From: Serinicoccus chungangensis
GTDB lineage: Bacteria; Actinomycetota; Actinomycetes; Actinomycetales; Dermatophilaceae
NCBI RefSeq assembly: GCF_006337125.1
Contig: NZ_CP040887.1
Coordinates: 2,108,001-2,172,000, forward strand
Direction of reading: 5' to 3'
Length of the DNA stretch: 64,000 nt
Shown piece by piece: positions 20,680 through 29,695 of this stretch (positions within the stretch are counted from its first letter, which is position 1; every line of letters starts with the position of its first letter). The position numbers and the translations under genes were made by a program. The notes beneath the pieces were generated by a model that made no database searches, was not told the DNA's origin, and saw nothing but the letters and a program-made list of their open reading frames with translations.

Positions 20680-21338
20680 GTGAGCCCGATCCCCCGCGTC
20701 TCCCGGCCCGCGACCCGGTGGCGGCTGGTGGTCCCCGTCCAGCGGGCCGAGCGGGCCAAGACCCGGCTGGTGGCGCCCGAGGGCGTGGGCAAGGTCGCGC
20801 TGGCCCGCGCCATCGCCGCCGACACGCTGGACGCGGTATGCCGTGCCCTCACCCCGGGTGACGTCGTCGTCGTGACCTCCGACCGGGCCGGCGCGGCGCT
20901 GGCGGCCGGGCTCGGCGCGCGGGTCGTCGACGACCCCGGGGCGGGCTCAACGCCGCGGTCGCCGCCGGCCTGGAGGCGGCGGAGAGGTCGAGGACAGGTG
21001 GCCTCGGCGTCCTGCTCGGCGACCTGCCCTGCCTGCAGCCCGCGGACCTGGTGACGGCGCTGGAGGCCTGTGCCCGGCACGAGCGCGCCGTCGTGCCGGA
21101 CGCCGACGGCACGGGGACCGTGCTGCTCACGTCGGTCGGCGGGGTGCCCGAGCCGCGCTTCGGCGCGGGCAGCGCGGCCCGGCACGCCGCGACGGCCGCG
21201 CTCCTCGAGCTGGACCTGCCCCGCCTGCGCCGCGACGTCGACACGACCGCGGACCTGGGTGACGCCGTACGCCTGGGCATCGGGCCGCGGACGACGGCCG
21301 CGCTCGGGGCCGAGGGATCCCCCCGGCCCCCGGCCTAG
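20680..21338 (+). CDS. cofC: 2-phospho-L-lactate guanylyltransferase CofC (one-base frameshift)
   Basis: CofC activates phospholactate or phosphoenolpyruvate with GTP in coenzyme F420 synthesis. The protein begins after a short leader with RWRLVVPVQRAERAKTRLVA (KTRL guanylyltransferase motif), then ALARAIAADTLDAVCRAL and VVVTSDRAGAALAAGLGARV. The frame breaks at about 20938-20948 (GGGGCGGG run). Downstream continues LNAAVAAGLEAAERS, GVLLGDLPCLQPADLVTALE and VVPDADGTGTVLLTS in another frame. The total is 2 modulo 3, so one base is missing, probably a homopolymer error. Its presence implies the organism makes F420. It is divergent from plsC with 37 bp between starts. Confidence 0.87.
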
Positions 21339-21348
21339 AGTGGGCGGC

Positions 21349-21585
21349 ATGCAGGCGAGCGTGCACACCTACGACCTGGACGCGCGCACGGGCGAGGTGC
21401 TCCTCGACACCGGCCGCGTCCTGCCCTTCCCCGCCGCTGCCGTCGAGGGCAGCGGGCTGCGTCATCTGCGGGTCGGCCAGCGGGTGAGCATCGAGGTGGC
21501 CGACGGCGCGGACCCCGAGACCGCGGGCGCCACCGTCTCCCGCGTGTGGATCGTCGGCATCGGCGAGGGCGAGACCATCAGGTGA
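21349..21585 (+). CDS. Small conserved protein, cold-shock/OB-like
   Basis: 78 residues from ATG at 21349, ten bases after the cofC stop. The sequence (VHTYDLDARTGEVLLDTGRV, LPFPAAAVEGSGLRHLRVGQ, RVSIEVADGADPETAGATVS) has short alternating beta-strand patterns and the G-x-V-L-L-D-x-G-x-x-L-P-F core of small actinobacterial proteins with a cold-shock-like beta barrel. RNA or DNA binding is conceivable but not shown. It is convergent with hup, 27 bp apart. Confidence 0.75.
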   Translation: MQASVHTYDLDARTGEVLLDTGRVLPFPAAAVEGSGLRHLRVGQRVSIEVADGADPETAGATVSRVWIVGIGEGETIR

Positions 21586-21612
21586 GAAGGCCAGGCCGGC
21601 CGGCCCCGGGGC

Positions 21613-22353
21613 TCAGCCCTTGCCCTTGCCCTTGCCGCCCTTCTTGTCCTTGTCCTTCTTGCCCTTCTTCTTCTTCCCCTTGCCGCCCTGGGTCGTGGTC
21701 TTCGAGGACGCCTTCTTCGCCTTCGTGGCGACCTGGTCGTTCTTCACCCGGGCCAGCTCGGCCTTCTTGGCCGAGATCATCCCGGCGGTGATGTCCTCGC
21801 CTCCGGCGAAGACCACGCCGGCGCCGCCCGGCGCCGACGGTCCGGTCTCGGACTCGACGGGAGCCGCATCGCTGGGTGCCTCCTTGCGCACGCTCGAGGG
21901 GGTACCCGAGGTGGCCCGCTTCTGCGCGCGTCCCCCCTGCGCGGACGACCGGATTGCCCGCCCGCCCCGCGCGTCCGCCCCCGCCGGGCGACGCACGCTG
22001 GCCGGTGCCCCCGAGCGGCCGGTCCCGGCGTCGGCCACGGCGCCCCGGATCCCGGCGGAGCCCTCCGCCGGCAGCCCCGCGGGGTCGGCGACGACCTCCT
22101 TGAAGTAGGTCCCAGGTCGGAACCGCGGGCTCGTGGTGCGTGCGATGGGAACGCGGTCGCCGGTCCGCGGGTTGCGCCCGGTCCGTGCGGCCCGCTGCAC
22201 CCGCTCGAACGTGCCGAAACCGGTGATCGCCACCGAGCCCCCGGAGGCGACCTCGCGCAGCACGACGTCGACCAGCGCCTCCACGGCCGCCGTGGCGGCG
22301 GCCCGGCCGCCCAGCCGTGGCGCGAGGGCCTCGATCAGGTCTGCCTTGTTCAT
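21613..22353 (-). CDS. hup: HU-family nucleoid protein with lysine-rich tail
   Basis: 246 residues. HU bends and compacts DNA as a dimer. Residues 1-~90 are a complete HU domain (NKADLIEALAPRLGGRAAAT, GSVAITGFGTFERVQRAART, GRNPRTGDRVPI), including the conserved GFGTFE and the arm GRNPRTG. A long low-complexity Ala/Gly/Arg linker with serines follows, then a short ordered-looking segment (EDITAGMISAKKAELARVKN) and a lysine-rich end (KKKKGKKDKDKKGGKGKGKG). A basic C-terminal tail is typical of actinobacterial HupB, which adds DNA/RNA affinity; here the linker is unusually long and the tail is KGK-type rather than PAKKA repeats. Confidence 0.93.
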   Translation of the reverse strand: MNKADLIEALAPRLGGRAAATAAVEALVDVVLREVASGGSVAITGFGTFERVQRAARTGRNPRTGDRVPIARTTSPRFRPGTYFKEVVADPAGLPAEGSAGIRGAVADAGTGRSGAPASVRRPAGADARGGRAIRSSAQGGRAQKRATSGTPSSVRKEAPSDAAPVESETGPSAPGGAGVVFAGGEDITAGMISAKKAELARVKNDQVATKAKKASSKTTTQGGKGKKKKGKKDKDKKGGKGKGKG

Positions 22354-22449
22354 GCCGCACCCTCTCCACCGTGCCGAGCGTGAGGCCGCAGGTCAGACGC
22401 CTGCGCCACGCGCTCCCCACGCTACCGCGACGACGCCCCCGACATGCGG

Positions 22450-22483
22450 AACGGCCCCCACCGCGACTGCGATGAGGGCCGTT
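22450..22483 (-). terminator. Hairpin terminator after tRNA-Glu
   Basis: AACGGCCC (22450-22457) and GGGCCGTT (22476-22483) are perfect inverted repeats of 8 bp. They lie 10 bases beyond the 3' end of tRNA-Glu on the minus strand, so they likely end the tRNA transcript before hup. Confidence 0.65.
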
Positions 22484-22492
22484 CGACACGGG

Positions 22493-22565
22493 TAGCCCCG
22501 ACGGGATTCGAACCCGCGCTACCGCCTTGAGAGGGCGGCGTGCTAGGCCGCTACACAACGGGGCC
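22493..22565 (-). tRNA. tRNA-Glu(CUC)
   Basis: 73 nt on the minus strand. The acceptor GGCCCCG pairs with CGGGGCT (one G-U), discriminator A. D-arm GTGT/GCAC. Anticodon stem CCGCC/GGCGG encloses loop CTCTCAA, anticodon CUC. T-arm loop TTCGAAT is intact. CCA is not encoded. It lies 85 bp downstream of tRNA-Gln and both sit downstream of gltX on the same strand. Confidence 0.95.
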
Positions 22566-22650
22566 GTGTCCGACGCTGACTGCGCCGAGCGGAGAGCCTA
22601 CCCGACCGGGTCGACCTCCACGAAATCGAGAGCGGCGTCTCGATGTCGCG

Positions 22651-22722
22651 CTGGGGTACCAGGACTCGAACCTAGAACAACTGAACCAGAATCAGCCGTG
22701 TTGCCAATTACACCATACCCCA
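22651..22722 (-). tRNA. tRNA-Gln(CUG)
   Basis: 72 nt on the minus strand. Acceptor TGGGGTA pairs fully with TACCCCA, discriminator G. Anticodon stem GCTGA/TCAGT encloses TTCTGGT, anticodon CUG. T-arm CTAGG-TTCGAGT-CCTGG. CCA is not encoded. Actinobacteria usually charge tRNA-Gln by GltX misacylation followed by GatCAB, so adjacency to gltX is functionally apt. Confidence 0.95.
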
Positions 22723-22822
22723 AGGGGTATCTCCGTCCCGTGACCGGGCGGCGAACCGAGGGATCACTCTACCGTGCCCCTGTCGTCGACCCAAATCCCC
22801 GGGCTGCCCGAGGCGTCGCGGC

Positions 22823-24376
22823 TCAGAGCGAGGCCCGCAGCCGCCGCAGCCGGTCCAGGGTCTCCTCCCGGCCGAGGATCTCCATCGACTCGAACAGCGG
22901 CGGGCTGATGCGCTGCCCCGAGACGGCGGTCCGCAGCGGCCCGAAGGCGAAGCGGGGCTTGAGGCCCAACCCGTCGACCAGCGCCTCGCGCAGCGCCGCC
23001 TCGATCCGGTCGTGGGTCCACTCCACACCGCCGCCGAGCGGCTCCGGGGCCGCGCCGGAGATCGGCTCGAGCGCCGCCACGGCCGCGTCCAGCACCGCGG
23101 GAGCGTCGTCCTTGAGCTGCCCACGGGCGTCCTCGGCGATCTCGAGGTCGGCGCCGCGGACGAAGAACGGGCGCACCATCGGGACGGCCTCGGAGAGCAC
23201 CTGGATGCGGGTCTGGATGAGGTCGGCGACCGCCTCCAGCCGGGCGAGCTCACCCATGTCGCTCTGCTCGCCCAGGACACCGGCCTCGCGCAGGACGGGC
23301 AGCAGCCGGGAGGTGAACTCCGGCAGGGACAGCCGGCGCAGGTGGTCGCCGTTGATGGACTCGGCCTTCTTCTGGTCCCACCGCGCCGGGTTGGGGTTGA
23401 CGTCGGCGACGTCGAAGGCCTGCACGAGGTGCTCGGGGTCGAAGATGTCGCGGTCCGGGCCGATGGACCAGCCCAGCAGCGCGAGGTAGTTGATCATCCC
23501 CTCCCGCACGAAGCCCCGCTCGCGGTGCAGGAAGAGGTCGGACTGCGGGTCCCGCTTGGACAGCTTCTTGCTGCCCTCCCCCAGCACGAGCGGCAGGTGG
23601 GCGAAGGTCGGGACCCGCTGCGCGACCCCGATCTCGATGAGCGCGCGGTAGAGCGCGATCTGCCGCGGCGTCGAGGACAGCAGGTCCTCACCGCGGATGA
23701 CGTGGGTGATCCGCATGAGGGCGTCGTCGACCGGGTTGACCAGCGTGTAGAGCGGCTGGCCGTTGCCGCGGACGATGACGAAGTCGGGCACCGATCCCGC
23801 CCCGAAGGTCACCTCGCCACGGACCAGGTCGGTGAAGGCGAGGTCCTCGTCAGGCATCCGCAGCCGCAGCACCGGCTCGCGGCCCTCGTCGCGGTAGGCC
23901 TGCTTCTGCTCCGCGGTGAGGTCCCGGTCGTGGTTGTCGTAGCCGAGCTTGGGGTCGCGGCCCGCGGCCCGGTGCCGCGCCTCGACCTCCTCGGGGGTGC
24001 TGAACGACTCGTAGGCCAGGCCTGCCTCGAGCAGCCTGCGCGCCACGTCGGCGTGCAGGTCGGCGCGCTCGCTCTGCCGGTAGGGACCGTAGGGTCCACC
24101 GACGCCGGGGCCCTCGTCGTAGTCCAGCCCGAGCCACGCCAGCGCGTCCACGATCTGCTGCATCGACTCCTGCGAGTCGCGGGAGGCGTCGGTGTCCTCG
24201 ATCCGGAAGACGAGCGTGCCGCCGTGGTGGCGGGCGTAGGCCCAGTTGAAGAGCGCGGTGCGCGCCAGTCCGACGTGCGGCGTCCCGGTCGGGCTGGGGC
24301 AGAAGCGCACGCGGACGTCGGGGCCGGTGACGTCGTCGTGCTCGGTGGCGGAGACAGGTGCGGAGTGCGTCGTCAT
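22823..24376 (-). CDS. gltX: Glutamyl-tRNA synthetase
   Basis: 517 residues from ATG at 24376. GltX charges tRNA-Glu and, in organisms lacking GlnRS, also tRNA-Gln. The class I HIGH-type motif is [20 protein letters not shown]; the KMSKS-type motif is [14 protein letters not shown]. Other blocks: [40 protein letters not shown] and the C-terminal anticodon-binding region ending [17 protein letters not shown]. Length is slightly longer than average. It is upstream of tRNA-Gln and tRNA-Glu on one strand, with 100 bp to tRNA-Gln. Confidence 0.97.
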   Translation of the reverse strand: MTTHSAPVSATEHDDVTGPDVRVRFCPSPTGTPHVGLARTALFNWAYARHHGGTLVFRIEDTDASRDSQESMQQIVDALAWLGLDYDEGPGVGGPYGPYRQSERADLHADVARRLLEAGLAYESFSTPEEVEARHRAAGRDPKLGYDNHDRDLTAEQKQAYRDEGREPVLRLRMPDEDLAFTDLVRGEVTFGAGSVPDFVIVRGNGQPLYTLVNPVDDALMRITHVIRGEDLLSSTPRQIALYRALIEIGVAQRVPTFAHLPLVLGEGSKKLSKRDPQSDLFLHRERGFVREGMINYLALLGWSIGPDRDIFDPEHLVQAFDVADVNPNPARWDQKKAESINGDHLRRLSLPEFTSRLLPVLREAGVLGEQSDMGELARLEAVADLIQTRIQVLSEAVPMVRPFFVRGADLEIAEDARGQLKDDAPAVLDAAVAALEPISGAAPEPLGGGVEWTHDRIEAALREALVDGLGLKPRFAFGPLRTAVSGQRISPPLFESMEILGREETLDRLRRLRASL

Positions 24377-24455
24377 GATGGGCGCCAGCCTACTTCGCGC
24401 GCGACCCGGTGGACGCCCCTCGGCCGGGCGTCGGCCGACCACCGCGGGGTATGCC

Positions 24456-25040
24456 TCAGCGCCCCATCAGCGCGGTCGTCACCGACTCCTGCATCCAGGA
24501 GAGGAAGTCGTAGTAGGCCATCTTCTGCGCCAGCGCCGGGTCCAGGTCGGTCTCCCCCGCCAGGGCCGCCTCGAGCTCGTGGTGCAGGCGCTCGGAGTCC
24601 TCGTCGGTGCGCAGCCCGAGCCGCTCCCCGAGGATGAGCCGCGCGTCGGTGAGGGCGATCGCGAGGGCCCGCCCCTGGTCGAGGTCGAGCTCCAGGCGCG
24701 GGGGTGATGCGCCCTCGAGGGCGGCGATGGCCGTGGCGAGGGTGCTGGCCTTGCGCTGACGCAGCCCGTGCTCGGTGAGGCGCCGGAACTCGGCCGCTTG
24801 CTCGTCGTCGTCGCGGGAGGCCGGCGGCAGCAGCCGGCGCAGCGCCGGGTCGCTCGGCTCGGTGGGGTCCACCTCGTCCCCCAGCCCGGCGACGAGGTCG
24901 AGGAAGGGGTCGCCGGTCTCCGGGCGCTCCGGGGCCACGAAGTCCCGGGTCAGCCTCAGGACGTGGACGACGACGGCGATCTCGTCGGCGTCGAAGGAGG
25001 CGACCAGCCGCTCACCCCGGCGGCGGAACGCGCGCGCCAT
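24456..25040 (-). CDS. DUF2017 family protein
   Basis: 194 residues. Begins [20 protein letters not shown] and ends with [20 protein letters not shown], both characteristic of the DUF2017 family that follows clpS in actinobacteria. Mostly helical with charged segments. It starts 3 bp after the clpS stop, so the two are an operon. The conserved pairing suggests a role with the ClpS adaptor/Clp protease system, but no biochemical function can be read from sequence. Confidence 0.87.
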   Translation of the reverse strand: MARAFRRRGERLVASFDADEIAVVVHVLRLTRDFVAPERPETGDPFLDLVAGLGDEVDPTEPSDPALRRLLPPASRDDDEQAAEFRRLTEHGLRQRKASTLATAIAALEGASPPRLELDLDQGRALAIALTDARLILGERLGLRTDEDSERLHHELEAALAGETDLDPALAQKMAYYDFLSWMQESVTTALMGR

Positions 25041-25043
25041 CCC

Positions 25044-25376
25044 TCAGTCGTCCTTCTGGAAGGTGGCCCACAGGCCGTAGCCGTGCATGGCCTCGGTGTC
25101 GGCCTCCATCTTCTCCCGCGTACCGGTCGAGACGACCGCGCGGCCGACGGTGTGCACGTCCATCATGAGCTTCTCCGCCTTGCTGCGGCTGTAGCCGAAG
25201 TGGGTCTGGAACACCCAGGTGACGTAGCTCATGAGGTTGACCGGGTCGTTCCACACCAGGGTCACCCACGGGCTGGCGGACTCCGGGCGGTCCAGGACGG
25301 CGACGCCCCCCTGCTCCTGCGGGGTGGTCGTCGGGCCGTCCGGCGGGGCCGGTGGGCTGGGGGTGTCGATCGGCAC
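25044..25376 (-). CDS. clpS: ATP-dependent Clp protease adaptor ClpS
   Basis: 110 residues if the GTG at 25376 is used; a longer frame to 25412 would run into the divergent pncB start. ClpS delivers N-degron substrates to the Clp unfoldase. After a Pro/Thr-rich leader the core reads [20 protein letters not shown], then [20 protein letters not shown] and [20 protein letters not shown]. The NDPVN motif (substrate pocket) and the Lys-x-x-x-Met-x-x-x-His block are conserved. It is coupled to DUF2017. Confidence 0.95.
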   Translation of the reverse strand: MPIDTPSPPAPPDGPTTTPQEQGGVAVLDRPESASPWVTLVWNDPVNLMSYVTWVFQTHFGYSRSKAEKLMMDVHTVGRAVVSTGTREKMEADTEAMHGYGLWATFQKDD

Positions 25377-25398
25377 GCCCCCACCATAGGGTGCGGGG

Positions 25399-26700
25399 GT
25401 GAGCCCGAGCACCGCCCTGCTGACCGACCACTACGAGCTGACGATGATCCAGGCCGCGCTCGCCAGCGGTCACGCCGAGCGGCGCTGCGTCTTCGAGGCG
25501 TTCGCCCGGCGGCTCCCCGAGGGGCGGCGCTACGGCGTCGTCGCCGGCACCGGCCGAGCGCTGGAGGCGCTGCGCGACTTCCGCTTCGGCGAGGAGGAGA
25601 TCGCCTTCCTCGCCGACCGGCAGGTCGTCGACCGCCGCACCCTGGACTGGCTCGCCGACTTCCGCTTCCGCGGCGACGTCTGGGGGTATGCCGAGGGCGA
25701 GGTCTACTTCCCCGGGTCGCCCTTGCTCGTGGTCGAGTCCGGCTTCGCCGAGGGGGTGGTGCTGGAGACGCTCTTCCTGTCGGTCCTCAACCACGACTCG
25801 GCCGTCGCGTCGGCGGCGTCCCGGATGACGGCGGTGGCGCACGGCCGCCCGTGCATCGAGATGGGCAGCCGGCGCACGCACGAGGAGTCGGCGGTCGCGG
25901 CGGCGCGCGCGGCATACCTCGCGGGGTTCGCCTCCACCTCCAACCTCGAGGCGGGCCGGCGGCACGGCATCCCGACGATGGGGACGGCCGCCCACTCCTA
26001 CACGCTGCTGCACGACGACGAGCGCCAGGCCTTCGCCAACCAGCTCGCGAGCCTGGGGCTGTCCACCACCCTGCTGGTCGACACCTACGACGTGACCGGC
26101 GCCGTCGAGCTGGCGGTCGAGCTGGCCGGGAGCGAGCTCGGCGGGGTGCGGCTGGACTCCGGCGACCTGGTGAGCCAGGCCTTCGAGGTGCGCAGCCAGC
26201 TCGACCGGCTCGGCGCGCCGGACACCCGCATCGTCGTGACCTCCGACCTGGACGAGCACGCCATCGCCGCGCTGCAGGCGGCGCCCGTGGACGCCTACGG
26301 CGTGGGCACGAAGGTGGTGACCGGCTCGGGCCACCCGGCCGCGGGGATGGTCTACAAGCTGGTCAGCCGGGAGAGCGGCGCCGGGCGGATGGAGGGCGTG
26401 GCCAAGGCGAGCAAGGACAAGGCGAGCGTGGGCGGGCGCAAGTACGCGTTGCGCCGCCGGTCCCCCGCCGGCGAGGCCACGGAGGAGATCATCGGCATCA
26501 ACGAGCGTCCGCAGGACGACGGCGACGACCGTGCCCTGATGGTGCCGCTCGTCGAGCACGGGGAGGTGGTCGCCCGCACCGACGTCGAGGCCGCCCGGGA
26601 GCACCACGAGCGGGCCCGCGCCGAGCTGCCGCAGCGGGCGCTGCGGCTCTCCCTCGGCGACCCGGCGCTGGCGACGACGTACCTCGACGACTGGAGCTGA
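25399..26700 (+). CDS. pncB: Nicotinate phosphoribosyltransferase
   Basis: 433 residues, GTG start. PncB converts nicotinate and PRPP to nicotinate mononucleotide in NAD salvage. N-terminus [20 protein letters not shown] is diagnostic (TDxYxLTM). The histidine region ([18 protein letters not shown]), the [15 protein letters not shown] block and the sheet [18 protein letters not shown] are conserved, as is [14 protein letters not shown]. It is divergent from clpS (22 bp) and convergent with the nicotinamidase gene (11-bp gap), so both halves of the nicotinamide-nicotinate salvage route lie together but on opposite strands. Confidence 0.96.
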   Translation: MSPSTALLTDHYELTMIQAALASGHAERRCVFEAFARRLPEGRRYGVVAGTGRALEALRDFRFGEEEIAFLADRQVVDRRTLDWLADFRFRGDVWGYAEGEVYFPGSPLLVVESGFAEGVVLETLFLSVLNHDSAVASAASRMTAVAHGRPCIEMGSRRTHEESAVAAARAAYLAGFASTSNLEAGRRHGIPTMGTAAHSYTLLHDDERQAFANQLASLGLSTTLLVDTYDVTGAVELAVELAGSELGGVRLDSGDLVSQAFEVRSQLDRLGAPDTRIVVTSDLDEHAIAALQAAPVDAYGVGTKVVTGSGHPAAGMVYKLVSRESGAGRMEGVAKASKDKASVGGRKYALRRRSPAGEATEEIIGINERPQDDGDDRALMVPLVEHGEVVARTDVEAAREHHERARAELPQRALRLSLGDPALATTYLDDWS

Positions 26701-26711
26701 GCACCGTCTCC

Positions 26712-27320
26712 TCAGGTGGGCGCCGGTCCCCCGTCCGTGCTGGCTGCCACCACGACGCCGGCGTCGCGCATCTCCTTGAGCGCCGCGTCCGTCGTCCTGG
26801 GGGCCACGCCGGCGCAGAGGTCGAGCAGCAGCCGGGTCTCCAGGCCTTCCGAGCGGGCGTCCAGCGCCGTCGCCCGGACGCAGTGGTCGGTCGCGATCCC
26901 GCAGACGTCCACGGTGGTGATCCGCCGCTCGCGCAGCCAGTCGGCCAGGGCGACCCGGCGGCCGTGGACCTCGGTGCTGCCCTCGAACCCGGAGTAGGCG
27001 GCCTCGTGCTCACCCTTGCGGAAGACCGCCTGCACGTGCTCCAGCGCGCCGGCGAGCTCGGGCCGGAAGTCGGCGCCTTCGGTGCCGACCTCGCAGTGCA
27101 CCGGCCACGAGGTGACGAAGTCGGGCTCCCCGTCGGTGGCCCAGTGCTCCCCCGGGTCGACGTGCCAGTCCGCGGTGGCGACGACCGTGGCGTAGTCCTG
27201 CGCGTGTGCGGTCGCGTAGGCGCTCACCCCCTCGGCCACGGCGACACCACCGGTCACCGGCAGCGACCCGCCCTCGCAGAAGTCGTGCTGGACGTCGACG
27301 ATGATCAGGGCTCGGCTCAT
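26712..27320 (-). CDS. pncA: Nicotinamidase (isochorismatase fold)
   Basis: 202 residues from ATG at 27320. PncA deamidates nicotinamide to nicotinate. The start RALIIVDVQHDFCEGGSLPV carries the catalytic Asp. Metal-binding residues are in VVATADWHVDPGEHWA (D-x-H). The catalytic cysteine is in TTVDVCGIATDHCVRATALD (GIATDxCV). The lysine of the triad is in QAVFRKGEHEAAYSGFEG. Length fits. It converges on pncB, its pathway partner. This is the enzyme that also activates pyrazinamide in mycobacteria. Confidence 0.95.
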   Translation of the reverse strand: MSRALIIVDVQHDFCEGGSLPVTGGVAVAEGVSAYATAHAQDYATVVATADWHVDPGEHWATDGEPDFVTSWPVHCEVGTEGADFRPELAGALEHVQAVFRKGEHEAAYSGFEGSTEVHGRRVALADWLRERRITTVDVCGIATDHCVRATALDARSEGLETRLLLDLCAGVAPRTTDAALKEMRDAGVVVAASTDGGPAPT

Positions 27321-27412
27321 ACCCTCGATCGTGCCACCTGCCGCCGACCGCCGCAGGGGCGCGGCCCCGAGCGGGTCGCGCCTGACGGCCGGGGCCCGCC
27401 TAGAGGGGCGGC

Positions 27413-28375
27413 TCAGCGCCTCTTGACCACGTTGGTCCCGGCGGCCTTGTCGTGCAGCGCCTGGTTGTTCGCGTCCCACAGCGGCCAGAGGACGTTGATG
27501 ATGGTGAACAGGCCGAGGAAGCCGAGCGCGGGCGACAGGCTGCTCACCAGGTTGGGGCCCTGGTAGACCGCGGAGCGCAGCAGCACCGCGCGCCACGTGG
27601 GGAGGCCGGGCTCGTCGCGCAGCCGGACGCGGAGCCCGGTGACGAGCTTGCCGACGGTGCCGCCGAAGAACTTCACCATGAGCACCTCGTAGGCGAGGCC
27701 GAGGACCGCGGTCACGAGCCCGAGCTGGAGGATCCAGTCCTCCAGGACCACGGGCATGGCGCCCGTGGGGTCGGGATCCATGACGTAGTCCTCCATCGCG
27801 CCGCGCACCTCCGGGCTCATCGTGGCCACGACGAGCACGGTGCTGACGACGAGGGCGAGCAGGCCGTCGATCAGGCGGGCGCCCACCCGGTGCCACCAGC
27901 CGGCGAGCGGCTGGCCGTCGGGGGTCGTCGGGCCGGGCTGCGGCTGGTAGCCACCCGGCACCGGCCCTCCCTGCCACTGGCCCTGGTAGGGGTTCTGCCC
28001 GGTCTGGCCGGCGTAGGGGTTGGGCTGCTGGCCTCCCTGCTGGCCCCAGCCCTGCTGGCCGTAGCCGCCCTGACCCTGCTGACCCCAGCCCTGCTGGCCG
28101 TAGCCGCCCTGACCCTGCTGACCCCAGCCCTGCTGACCCTGGCCGCTCTGGCCCTGCTGACCCCAGCCCTGCTGACCCTGGCCGTAGCCGCCCTGGCCCT
28201 GCTGGCCCCCCTGCTGCGTGGCGTCGCCCGCCTCGGGCGCCCGCCACTGCTGCCCGGCCTCGGCGAGGTTGGGCTTCTGCTTGGGTGCCGTGTGGTGGGT
28301 CCACTGCACGCCGTCCCAGTAGCGGAGGTTCTGCGCGTCCTCGGGGTCGTCGTACCACCCTGCCTGCTGACTCAT
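27413..28375 (-). CDS. DUF2510/RDD-family membrane protein with Gln-Gly repeats
   Basis: 320 residues in three parts. Residues 1-~30 are a DUF2510-type WW-like motif (AGWYDDPEDAQNLRYWDGVQ, then WTHH). Residues ~50-130 are a low-complexity linker of repeated Q-Q-G-W-G-Q-Q-G-Q-G-G-Y-G units, also visible as a DNA-level imperfect tandem repeat at 28030-28210. The C-terminal RDD domain follows (LAGWWHRVGARLIDGLLALV, with the R-x-x-D-x-x-x motif) and has about three or four membrane segments (LLALVVSTVLVVAT, LVTAVLGLAYEVLMV, ALGFLGLFTIINVLW). Substrate or role unknown. Repeat number is likely to vary between strains. Confidence 0.9.
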   Translation of the reverse strand: MSQQAGWYDDPEDAQNLRYWDGVQWTHHTAPKQKPNLAEAGQQWRAPEAGDATQQGGQQGQGGYGQGQQGWGQQGQSGQGQQGWGQQGQGGYGQQGWGQQGQGGYGQQGWGQQGGQQPNPYAGQTGQNPYQGQWQGGPVPGGYQPQPGPTTPDGQPLAGWWHRVGARLIDGLLALVVSTVLVVATMSPEVRGAMEDYVMDPDPTGAMPVVLEDWILQLGLVTAVLGLAYEVLMVKFFGGTVGKLVTGLRVRLRDEPGLPTWRAVLLRSAVYQGPNLVSSLSPALGFLGLFTIINVLWPLWDANNQALHDKAAGTNVVKRR

Positions 28376-28442
28376 GGGGCCAGACTATCCGCGCGAGCGA
28401 TCTGCTCCGCATACCTGTGCACGCCACATGCACCCCACCTGC

Positions 28443-28512
28443 ACCTGTGCGCGGTCGTGCAGCCGGTGCATGCCGTAGAACCTCCGTACCGGCTGCATAT
28501 CCGCGCACAGGT
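28443..28512. repeat. Structured repeat, copy 1 (nested hairpin)
   Basis: ACCTGTGCGCGG (28443-28454) is a perfect 12-bp inverted repeat with CCGCGCACAGGT (28501-28512). Inside it TGCAGCCGGT (28458-28467) pairs perfectly with ACCGGCTGCA (28488-28497). The apical loop holds GTAGAACCT. A second copy with compensating base changes lies at 29582-29652; the two bracket the AbiEi-like gene in the same orientation. Confidence 0.85.
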
Positions 28513-28591
28513 CCGGGGCAGGCGTCGCACATCTCACCACCTGTGGACAACTCCCCGTCCACGAGACCGGGATCGGCCACAGTGGGTCACC

Positions 28592-29548
28592 ATGGAGCAC
28601 GTCCAGGCCCGCCTGTCCGCCCAGCACCACGTCGCGAGCGGTGACGACCTGCGGGCCCTCGGCCTCAGCCGCACCCAGGTCCGCAGGCTCATCACCGACG
28701 GCGTGCTGGTGCGGATCCGCAAGGACTGCTTCGTGTCGGGCGAGGTATGGCGTGGGGCGGCCCCGTGGCAGCGGCACGACCTGCGGGCGCGCGCGGTCGC
28801 GACGAAGCTGTGCGGACCGGGCCGCCCCTACGTGCTCAGCCACCACAGCGGGCTCGGGGTCCGCCGGATCGGGACCTACGGGGTCGACGACAAGGTGCAC
28901 CTCACGCGGACCGACGGCCAGCGGGGGCGTAGTGACGGCGTCGTGCACGTCCACCCACCGGTCAGCCCCCGCTGGGTGATCGTCCCTGAGGACCCGGCGA
29001 GCCGGGAACCGCCCGTCGTCGACCCTGCCCTGGCCTGTCTGCAGGTCGCCGGGTCCATGGGCCTCGTGGCCGGGCTGGTCAGCGCGGACATCGCGCTGCG
29101 GGAGAAGGCGACGACCATCGAGCAGCTGCAGCAAGCGGGCCGAGAGGGGTCCTTCGGGCACGGAGCCCCCGCCGTCCGCACCGTGGTCGAGCACGCCACC
29201 GGACTGAGCGGGTCGGCCGGCGAGACCCGGGCTCGCTGGATCATGCTCGAAGCCGGGTTGCCGGTCCCGGAGCTCCAGGCGACGATCTGCGACGAGTACG
29301 GCGAGCTGGTCGGCTTCGTGGACTTCCTGCTGCGGGAGGCCTGGACGGTGGTCGAGTTCGACGGCGCGCTGAAGTACGGCTCCTCCCTCGACCTGATGGC
29401 CGAGAAGTGGCGCGAGGACCGTCTCCGCGCGCTCGGCTACGAGGTGGTACGCATCACCTGGGGCGAGCTGGACCACCCGGAGCGCGTCGTCGCCAAGGTG
29501 CGTGCGGCGATGGCCCGTGGGGTCGCTCGGCACGCGTTCCCTGCCTGA
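28592..29548 (+). CDS. AbiEi-type winged-helix / DUF559 endonuclease-fold protein
   Basis: 318 residues. The N-terminus (LSAQHHVASGDDLRALGLSR, TQVRRLITDGVLVRIRKDCF) is the winged-helix of type IV antitoxin AbiEi-like proteins. The C-terminus resembles the Vsr/DUF559 PD-(D/E)xK fold (GELVGFVDFLLREAWTVVEF, DGALKYGSS, EKWREDRLRALGYEVVRITW). Proteins of this combination are common and multi-copy in high-GC actinobacteria; toxin, antitoxin or nuclease activity is unproven. No AbiEii-like toxin gene adjoins. The gene is framed by two homologous hairpin repeats (28443-28512 and 29582-29652), suggesting a mobile or recurrent cassette. Confidence 0.8.
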   Translation: MEHVQARLSAQHHVASGDDLRALGLSRTQVRRLITDGVLVRIRKDCFVSGEVWRGAAPWQRHDLRARAVATKLCGPGRPYVLSHHSGLGVRRIGTYGVDDKVHLTRTDGQRGRSDGVVHVHPPVSPRWVIVPEDPASREPPVVDPALACLQVAGSMGLVAGLVSADIALREKATTIEQLQQAGREGSFGHGAPAVRTVVEHATGLSGSAGETRARWIMLEAGLPVPELQATICDEYGELVGFVDFLLREAWTVVEFDGALKYGSSLDLMAEKWREDRLRALGYEVVRITWGELDHPERVVAKVRAAMARGVARHAFPA

Positions 29549-29581
29549 GACTCAGCCCTGCAGCGTTTGTCCTCATGCCCG

Positions 29582-29652
29582 GCCTGTGCACGTCCTGCGC
29601 AGCCTGTGCGTGCGGTAGAACCTGCGCACCGACTGCATATCCGTGCACAGGC
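29582..29652. repeat. Structured repeat, copy 2 (nested hairpin)
   Basis: GCCTGTGCACG (29582-29592) pairs perfectly with CGTGCACAGGC (29642-29652). Inner helices GCAG/CTGC (29599-29602 with 29633-29636) and GTGCG/CGCAC (29606-29610 with 29625-29629) frame a loop containing GGTAGAACC. Aligned to copy 1, outer-stem positions differ on both sides in a way that keeps pairing, while the GTAGAACCT loop and CTGCATATCCG segment are unchanged. Confidence 0.85.
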
Positions 29653-29695
29653 ACGTAAGGGGCGGATGTGGCGTGCACAGGTCATGGTCCGACCG

